DNA from: CAVYEM01 sp963767635
GTDB taxonomy: Bacteria; Vulcanimicrobiota; Vulcanimicrobiia; Vulcanimicrobiales; Vulcanimicrobiaceae
DNA: 64,000 nucleotides
Assembly: GCA_963767635.1 (NCBI GenBank)
Contig: CAVYEM010000001.1
Span: 2,046,001-2,110,000, forward strand
Direction of reading: 5' to 3'
The notes under the pieces are model-generated. The model was not told the DNA's origin. It made no database searches and worked only from the letters and a program-made list of their open reading frames with translations. Positions 58,558 through 64,000 of the stretch are shown in pieces. Position numbers and translations under genes: made by a program. Position 1 is the stretch's first letter, and each line of letters begins with the position of its first letter.

Positions 58558-59394
58558 TTGAACGTCTACATTTCGTGCGACATGGAAGGCACTGCCGGCG
58601 TGTGCAGCTGGCAGCAGGTGGACGCGCGCAACTACACTGCCGACTACTTCGTCTATCAAAAATACATGACCGCCGAGGTCTGCGCCGCGATCGAGGGCGC
58701 CCGCGAAGCCGGCGCACGGGACGTGCTGGTCAACGACTCGCACGGCCCCATGCGCAATCTGCTGTTGGACGATCTGCCGCCGGACGTGCGCGTGCTCTTC
58801 GGCAATCGCAAACCGCTCTCGATGGCGCAAGGCCTGGAAGGCGCGTACGACGCGGCATTCTTCACCGGCTATCACGGCGCGATCGGCGATGCCGATGCAG
58901 CGCTGGGTCACACGTATACGCCCAGCGTCGTGTACGACGTGCGCGTCAACGGCATCCGCTGCAGCGAAGCCACGCTCAACGCCGGGATCGCCGGCCATTA
59001 CGGCGTGCCGGTGCTGCTGATCACGGGCGATCGCGTGACGGTTGCGAACGTGAAAGCGCAAATGCCTTGGGTTACCGGGGTCGTCGTCAAAGAAAGCATC
59101 GGCCACTACGCCGTCGAGTCGATGTCTCCGCATGCCGCGCAGCAAGCGATTCGCGCCGGCGCGGCGCGAGCCGTGCGCGACGCGACCAGCGCCAGACCGT
59201 TCGTGTTCGAAGCCCCCGTGACGCTGGAGATCGATCTCGCGCGGGTCGAGCAGGCCGACTACATCGAGCTGATTCCGGACTTCGTGCGGACGAGCGCGCG
59301 CAGCGTGCGCTTCGTTCACGACGATTATCCGACCGTGTTTCGAGCCTTCGTCGCCGCGTTCCGCATGGGTGCCGCCGCGGACACTCCTGCGTGA
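58558..59394 (+). CDS. DppA-type D-aminopeptidase (M55), copy 2
   Basis: 278 residues from the TTG at 58558-58560, the only start that gives NVYISCDMEGTAGVCSW at the N-terminus as in copy 1. The same metal residues are present (SCDMEG, VNDSHGPM, FFTGYHGAIGD). Long identical stretches with copy 1 (DMEGTAGVCSW, MPWVTGVVVKE, RVEQADYIEL) show a tandem duplication. Differences cluster around the loop after NDSH and in the middle, perhaps altering substrate choice. Weak start codon, so it may be expressed less than copy 1. Confidence 0.93.
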   Translation: MNVYISCDMEGTAGVCSWQQVDARNYTADYFVYQKYMTAEVCAAIEGAREAGARDVLVNDSHGPMRNLLLDDLPPDVRVLFGNRKPLSMAQGLEGAYDAAFFTGYHGAIGDADAALGHTYTPSVVYDVRVNGIRCSEATLNAGIAGHYGVPVLLITGDRVTVANVKAQMPWVTGVVVKESIGHYAVESMSPHAAQQAIRAGAARAVRDATSARPFVFEAPVTLEIDLARVEQADYIELIPDFVRTSARSVRFVHDDYPTVFRAFVAAFRMGAAADTPA

Positions 59395-59400
59395 AGGACG

Positions 59401-59799
59401 CTACGGCAGTGGTTCGGGCGGATCGCCGCTTCGCATGCTTGCAAGCGCGCCGCCTACGAATGCTCCGACGCCGCTGAGGAGCGCGGCCGCGTAGGGGTAC
59501 CAGTTCGGAAACGGCTGATGCGCCGGCGGCTTGGATATCGCCGCCGCCAACGTTGTAGCGGACGCGATTGCCAACCCCAACGCCGTCGCGTGACTGAGCG
59601 GCCGGTACGGCGCCAGACGCGCCGTAATCGCGCCCGCGATGATGCCCGCGGCAAACACCACGATCTCCCCGCCGATGATGGCGGACGAGCCGGGCCGCCC
59701 GTGCACCGCGCGACCCAGCATCTCACCGCCGATCAGTTGCAAAACGATGAGCGCGAGGTACCCGAACAGTATCGCGAAGATCGTTCTTGCAGGATTCAA
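59401..59799 (-). CDS. Small membrane protein of unknown function
   Basis: 132 residues, four hydrophobic segments (about residues 7-27, 40-60, 68-87 and 103-121) with a YAAALLSGVGAFVGGALASMRSG end. No recognised motif. Its start overlaps the stop of the synthase gene at 59796 by four bases, so it is read as the second gene of that unit. Converges on the second DppA copy. Confidence 0.55.
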   Translation of the reverse strand: MNPARTIFAILFGYLALIVLQLIGGEMLGRAVHGRPGSSAIIGGEIVVFAAGIIAGAITARLAPYRPLSHATALGLAIASATTLAAAISKPPAHQPFPNWYPYAAALLSGVGAFVGGALASMRSGDPPEPLP

Positions 59800-61190
59800 A
59801 CGGCTGCGGTGCTCTGCCCCAGCGCAAGCGCGATGCCGGCGACCTCGTCCTCACCGATGGAGAGGCGGCGCATCGCATCTTCGTACACGGCGATGGTTTC
59901 CTCGCTCGTGCTCCCCGCCGCGCGCTCTTCGCGCAGGCGCTTTATCTCTTCGGTCACGCGATGCGCCAGTTCGGGCGTAACCTCGACGCCGTGTGCTGCC
60001 AGCGTATCGGCGTGCTTGCGCAGCGTGTCTTCCACCAGTGCCACGCCCGAATGCTTGCCGAAAATCCACGACGTCTCGCCGCCCACCATCGAGGCGGGCA
60101 CGGCCTCGTACATCCGGTGATCGATCAGCATTGCATGCGTGTGGATGCCGGATTCATGCGCAAACACCTTCGAGCCCACGATCGGCTCGTGCTGCTGCAT
60201 CGGGATGCCGCTCATGCGTTCCATGAAACGCGCGAGCTCCCGCAAAGCATCGTACTTGAATCCGGGAATCTCGATGCCGTAAAGCACGCGCAGCGCCGTG
60301 ACGAATTCGTGCAGCTTCACGTTTCCGGCACGCTCGCCATATCCGTTCGCCGTCACGGAAACGACTTTGAAGCCGCAGGACACCGCCGTGATGGCGTTAA
60401 TCGTGCCCAGGCCGTAGTCGTTGTGGAAGTGGCAGACCATCGGTAGCCCGGCAGGCATCGCATCCACGATTCGCGTGCAGTACCATCTCGCCGCCTCAGG
60501 GGTCAGGCATCCCACCGTGTCGGGCCACGCTGGGCGGTCGCCGCCGGCCGCCAGCGATTCTTTGAAATACCGGATGAAATACTCGACGTCGCCGCGGCTT
60601 CCGTCCTCGGCTCCGAACTCGATGTGCGTCACGCCGCGGTCGCGCGCGTGCCGAATCGCCTCACACTGCAGCTTGATGTTTGCTTTGCGGTAGAATTCGA
60701 GCGGAAGATCGAGCCATTCGCGCTCGTCGCGGCCTTCCATTTTGAGCAGCGTCTTGCCGATTTTGTACTTTAAATGCAGATCGCTGCCGCTGGTGAAGAT
60801 GAAAAACGTCACGTCGGCCGGCGAGATGTTGGCCTCTTGCAGCGTGCCGATCGTCACGTCGATGTCCTTGGCACTGCTGCGGCACATGACGACGATCTCG
60901 ACATCGCGCAGCTCGCCGCGGCGCTTGCCCTGCATCACGAGTTGCAAGGTCTTTCGATCTCCGGCGGAGGCGGCAGGAAAGCCGACGCTCATGACGTGCA
61001 CGCCGATCTGCGCCAAACGTTTGGCGATCTCGTATTTTTGCTCGGGCGTAAAGCAAACGCCCGGCATTTGTTCGCCGTCGCGCAGCGTTTCATCGTAGAT
61101 GCGGATTTGCGAGGGTTCGGGGAAGGGGAGGTCTCCAGTGAACTCGCGCGGATCGCGGATAAGCCGTTCGATGGGCTCGCGGAACTCCAT
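59796..61190 (-). CDS. Isopropylmalate/homocitrate synthase-family enzyme
   Basis: 464 residues. HMGL-like TIM-barrel: IRIYDETLRDGEQMPGV (R and D-E of the active site), GFPAASAGDRKTL, THIEFGAEDGSRGD, HFHNDYGLGTINAI (metal-binding HxH is HFH here), TANGYGERAGNVKLHEFV and HESGIHTHAM. A helical subdomain follows, but the LeuA allosteric dimer domain (another 130 residues) is absent. The reaction is acetyl-CoA plus a 2-oxoacid, and which oxoacid is unclear: homocitrate, citramalate or isopropylmalate are possible. Not in a leu cluster. Confidence 0.85.
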   Translation of the reverse strand: MEFREPIERLIRDPREFTGDLPFPEPSQIRIYDETLRDGEQMPGVCFTPEQKYEIAKRLAQIGVHVMSVGFPAASAGDRKTLQLVMQGKRRGELRDVEIVVMCRSSAKDIDVTIGTLQEANISPADVTFFIFTSGSDLHLKYKIGKTLLKMEGRDEREWLDLPLEFYRKANIKLQCEAIRHARDRGVTHIEFGAEDGSRGDVEYFIRYFKESLAAGGDRPAWPDTVGCLTPEAARWYCTRIVDAMPAGLPMVCHFHNDYGLGTINAITAVSCGFKVVSVTANGYGERAGNVKLHEFVTALRVLYGIEIPGFKYDALRELARFMERMSGIPMQQHEPIVGSKVFAHESGIHTHAMLIDHRMYEAVPASMVGGETSWIFGKHSGVALVEDTLRKHADTLAAHGVEVTPELAHRVTEEIKRLREERAAGSTSEETIAVYEDAMRRLSIGEDEVAGIALALGQSTAAV

Positions 61191-61194
61191 AAAC

Positions 61195-62518
61195 CTACTT
61201 TAGCACACCTTCCTCGCGCGGGAGCAGTCCGGCGTCGGCCGCGGCGCTGGAACGCGCGCGGCGCGTGTACACGCGCAGCTCGGAGATGTCCCGCGGGAAC
61301 AGCAGACTCCAGCGTCCAGTCGAACGCGACGCGGAGTTTGCGATCCAATCCGGGCAGGCGCGAAAGGTAATACGTGCGCCACAGAAACCATGCGGCAAAG
61401 CCCGTGAGCACGCGATTGCCCGGCAATTCCGCGACGGCTTTGCGCGCGCCGAGCGAAGCCATCATGCCCAGCGTGCGATATCGGAAAGGCCGTGTCGGCC
61501 GTTCGTGCAGCGCAGCAACGATATTGTCGGCCAGTACCGGTCCCTCGCGAATCGCGTGCTGCGCAGTCGGCGGATAAAAGCCGCCTTCACCGTTCGGGAT
61601 GGCTGCGCAGTCGCCCAGCGCCCACACGCCGGCGTGGTCTGCGACGCTCATGTCCGCACCCACGGCAATGGTTCCATGCTTGCCGCGGGGCAGCGCGTCG
61701 CTTCCGTCCAGCGAACGCGGCCGCACGCCGGCGCTCCAAATGATCGTGTGCGTTTCCACGCGCTTGCCGCTGCGCAATTCCAGCCCGTTATCGTCGGCCA
61801 GCGCAACGCCGTCGCCGGTAAGCACGCTTACGCCGCGCCGCCGCAAGTCGTGCAGCGAATATTCGCCCATGCGCGCCGGCAAGCCCGGCAAGAGCGTGTC
61901 CCCGCCTTCTATCAGCACGATGCGCACGTCGCCTTCTCGAACGTTGGGATAGAATCTGCGCACGCTGCGAAACAGCTCGACCATCTCTCCTGCAGTTTCC
62001 ACGCCGGTAAATCCGCCGCCCACGACGACGAGCGTGAGCAGTCGCGCGCGTTCCGCATCGTCGCGCGTCGTATCCGCCATCTCGAGCAGCCAGATGAACC
62101 GGTTGCGCAGGATCGCGGCGTCTTCGAGCGTCTTGAGCGCAAAGACGCGCTCCGCCACGCCCGGCAAATCGAACGTCGAGGTTGCTGCGCCGATGGCGAT
62201 CACGACGTGATCGTACGAAATCTCGCGATCGTCGCCGGTGAGGATGTGCGTGTACGAAACGATGCGCCGGCGCACGTCGATTCCGGTGACGTCTGCCAGA
62301 ATGAACTGCGTGCGGTGCAATTCCGAGCGAATGGGCGTCACGATGTGACGCGTATCGAGCGCGCCCGAACTGACCTCGGGGAGCATCGGCGTGAAGAGCG
62401 CGAAGTTCTCGCGGCTGATCAGCACGAGCTGCGCTTCGTCGCGGCGCAATCGCCGTTCCAGGCGCTGGGCGGTCGCCGTCGCCGCGAACCCCCCTCCGAG
62501 AATAACAATGCGTTGCAC
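61195..62518 (-). pseudogene. Type II NADH dehydrogenase gene, frameshifted near its end
   Basis: From the GTG at 62516-62518: QRIVILGGGFAATATAQRLERRL (FAD), VFALKTLEDAAILRNRFI, LLTLVVVGGGFTGVETAGEM (NADH), VWALGDCAAIPN, PPTAQHAIREGPVLADNI and a membrane-anchor helix region. At about 61306 the frame leaves the family. The next frame gives LLFPRDISELRVYTRRARSSA to a TAG at 61195. Deleting one base in gagtctg restores the usual WTL-x-LLFPRD. Single-subunit, non-pumping NADH:quinone oxidoreductase. The unrepaired frame would run on into the upstream part of the next gene. Confidence 0.85.
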
Positions 62519-62853
62519 GCCGGGCCGTTTCGGCGCAGAGTATCGGCGTTCCGGTCGGGGACGGGTTGCCGGCGTCACTCGGAAATCCACATCCTGTGGA
62601 TTTTCTGTTCGCGCGGCATTTTTGCGAAAGCAAGCTTTGATACAGACCTCCTGTCTGGCGCAAAAATGTCCGAGCGCGCCGGCAACCCGTCCCGCAACCG
62701 AACCGCCTACGCCCAGCGTTACCCTTTTGCAGAAAATGCGAAGTCCGTGGTCGTGGGATGCGTCGGCAAGTGTCCGACGCACCTCAGGGCCGCGAGACTT
62801 CCCGCAGCTTTCCGCGGTAAGAGCTGAGGCAGGAAACTCAGAACGGGGAACGC
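62519..62853. other. Divergent upstream region with strong hairpins
   Basis: 335 bases between ndh and the site-2 protease gene. tgcgtcgg at 62759-62766 and ccgacgca at 62774-62781 form a perfect 8-bp stem with a 7-base loop. A shorter ctgag/ctcag hairpin lies closer to the protease start. No gene is supported here. It could be a structured leader RNA of the protease gene or an ndh-side terminator/operator. Confidence 0.4.
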
Positions 62854-63762
62854 GTGAACTATCCCGACAAGCCGGAAGGGCAGCAAAGCGGCTGGGCGGA
62901 GCGGCCGGAAAACAAGCAGTACGACGTAGCGGAAGGCGAGTATCTTCCGCCCTCGCGCGAACAGCGTGCGCAGAACACCACCGCCAAAGGGCTCGGAGCC
63001 GCGGGGTTGGGCATCGCCGTGCTGCTCGCAAAATTCAAGACGCTGCTCTTGCTGCTGCTGAATTTCAAGTGGGCGTTCGTTTTGTTCAAAGTGCTCTCGT
63101 TCGGCGGCTCTTTCTTTATTTCGCTGATCTTCTACGCGCTTTTTTGGGGCTGGAAGTTCGGCCTGGTCTTCGTCCTCATGCTGCTTGCGCACGAAATGGG
63201 CCACTACGTGACGATCCGCAACTACGGCTTGCCCGCGCGATTGCCCATGTTCGTCCCGTTTATCGGGGCCTACACAGTTGGCGGCGTGCCGGAATCGCTC
63301 GAGCACGATGCGTATATCGCGCTCGCGGGCCCGCTCACGGGACTCGGTGTCTCAGCGGCGTGTTTCGCTTACGGCCACGAAACCGGCCAAACGTTTTGGT
63401 ACATGGCGGCGTACCTGGGCGCGTTCATCAACCTGTTCAACATGATTCCCGCGATGCCGTTCGACGGCGGCCGCATCGCCGGCGCGCTCTCGCCGGTGCT
63501 TTGGGTCTTCGGCTTGGTGGCGTTCATCGGCCTATCGCTCGTTCTGCACGTGCCGTTTTTCTTCATCATCATCTTCGGATTGCTCGCGCTGCCCAGCGCA
63601 ATCGCCGGATGGCGCGGCTACGTCGATCCGCGCTACGCAACGATGTCCAAAGCCGGCCGCGTACGCGTGGGCGCCTGGTATTTGGCGACGCTGTTCGCGC
63701 TGTTTTATTTGATGACGATTTCACACGTGCAGGTCCCGCAGCACTCCGGCTTGCGGCTATGA
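62854..63762 (+). CDS. Site-2 protease-family (M50) membrane metalloprotease
   Basis: 302 residues from the GTG at 62854. A hydrophilic N-terminal 45 residues precede about six membrane helices. The zinc motif MLLAHEMGHYVTIR (HExxH) is near residue 114, and the second ligand motif is NMIPAMPFDGGRIAG (NxxPxxxxDGG) near residue 202. An RLPMFVPFIGAY segment is typical of the subgroup without PDZ or CBS domains. Cleaves within the membrane; the substrate may be an anti-sigma factor or signal-peptide remnants (unknown). Confidence 0.9.
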   Translation: MNYPDKPEGQQSGWAERPENKQYDVAEGEYLPPSREQRAQNTTAKGLGAAGLGIAVLLAKFKTLLLLLLNFKWAFVLFKVLSFGGSFFISLIFYALFWGWKFGLVFVLMLLAHEMGHYVTIRNYGLPARLPMFVPFIGAYTVGGVPESLEHDAYIALAGPLTGLGVSAACFAYGHETGQTFWYMAAYLGAFINLFNMIPAMPFDGGRIAGALSPVLWVFGLVAFIGLSLVLHVPFFFIIIFGLLALPSAIAGWRGYVDPRYATMSKAGRVRVGAWYLATLFALFYLMTISHVQVPQHSGLRL

Positions 63763-63777
63763 GTAATTGACGCCCCA

Positions 63778-64000
63778 ATGTTGCGCGGCGTTTTAGCCGT
63801 GCTCGCCGCTGCGATGGTGCTCGCAGCGCTGGTCTTCGCGCGGCCTCATGCGACGCCGGGACCGCCGATGCGCGACTTCGAGGCGTATTACGCAGCCGGA
63901 AACGCCTGGCGCATCGGCACGGATCCGTACAGCGCGCAACTCTGGAACTACGAACGCGACCTGGCAGGCGTGCAGAAAGCCCGCTTGGAGCTGTTGCCGT
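63778..64000 (+). CDS. Start of a GT87-like membrane glycosyltransferase (3' truncated by the window)
   Basis: The first 74 residues are readable. A basic start and one membrane helix (GVLAVLAAAMVLAALVFA) lead into FEAYYAAGNAWRIGTDPYSAQLWNYE, which matches the first periplasmic loop of GT87/DUF2029 polyprenol-dependent mannosyltransferase-like proteins (D-F-x-x-Y-x-A...G.DPY). The catalytic region lies outside the window, so the call rests on this loop only. It follows the protease by 15 bases on the same strand. Confidence 0.55.
   Translation, partial: MLRGVLAVLAAAMVLAALVFARPHATPGPPMRDFEAYYAAGNAWRIGTDPYSAQLWNYERDLAGVQKARLELLP

Noticed and set aside
60989..63031. A single 680-residue NADH dehydrogenase fusion protein
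   Set aside because: The first ~170 residues precede the conserved FAD motif without any resemblance to known proteins. The last ~105 arise after a frameshift and overlap the neighbouring synthase gene.

Overview
The window is about 60% G+C bacterial chromosome, densely packed, with many genes overlapping by 1-20 bases and frequent GTG or TTG starts. Gene content (a hopanoid operon, a MutH-less mutS-mutL-osmC-miaA-hfq-dapF block, several signal-peptide proteins without close named families, an actinobacterial-type ERCC4 nuclease) suggests an uncultivated aerobic soil or rock lineage such as Eremiobacterota (WPS-2). That assignment is an inference from gene style and was not tested.

Layout. 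0-10 kb: accessory genes, including a reductase tail, DUF1003 and secreted proteins, thymidine kinase, an Nramp transporter plus Mn-catalase pair, a MITE-like element, an ERCC4 nuclease, a frameshifted PNGase A-type lipoprotein, a 13-copy tandem repeat and a universal stress protein. 10.5-18 kb: a decayed island with a degenerate IS3-type element (TIRs and a 3-bp target duplication visible), remnants or frameshifted copies of DUF899, cupin, alcohol dehydrogenase, secreted-protein and TetR genes, plus small metal-binding proteins. 18.9-19.3 kb: tmRNA (ssrA) on the minus strand, with its tag readable. 19.4-28 kb: secreted protein, four-helix membrane protein, uvrC, a Tat-exported glycosylasparaginase, DedA, a stand-alone Clp N-domain, tRNA-Pro(CGG), two TrkA-type K+ regulators, a CPA1 antiporter, a radical SAM protein. 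28-37 kb, minus strand: acetyltransferase, dapF, hfq, miaA, osmC-like, mutL, mutS, miaB. 36.4-42.6 kb, plus strand: der, plsY, a secreted protein, efp, a TauE-like permease, a GAF-GGDEF-EAL protein. 42.6-54.6 kb: hopanoid locus. 54.6-64 kb: a 54-aa orphan, fumC, zinc-ribbon, SprT-like protease, TPR protein, two tandem DppA-type aminopeptidases, an isopropylmalate/homocitrate synthase-like enzyme, type II NADH dehydrogenase, a site-2 protease and the start of a GT87-like gene.

How the genes work together. The minus-strand hopanoid operon starts with a prenyl synthase and type 2 IPP isomerase (precursor supply), then hpnC-hpnD-hpnE (to squalene), shc (to hopene), hpnH (adenosylhopane), hpnA and hpnG (side chain). 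The divergent hpnK-hpnI pair makes the glucosamine head group. hpnJ, for the cyclitol ether, is not in the window. Nramp beside Mn-catalase pairs Mn uptake with a Mn enzyme. PNGase A-type and glycosylasparaginase genes suggest processing of N-glycosylated protein.

A striking overall feature is the number of single-base frame breaks: at least eleven breaks in nine genes, eight of them repaired by removing one base. They occur in accessory genes and in hpnK and ndh, while mutS, mutL, uvrC, der and shc stay open. They could be sequence errors or real decay, and read mapping would decide.
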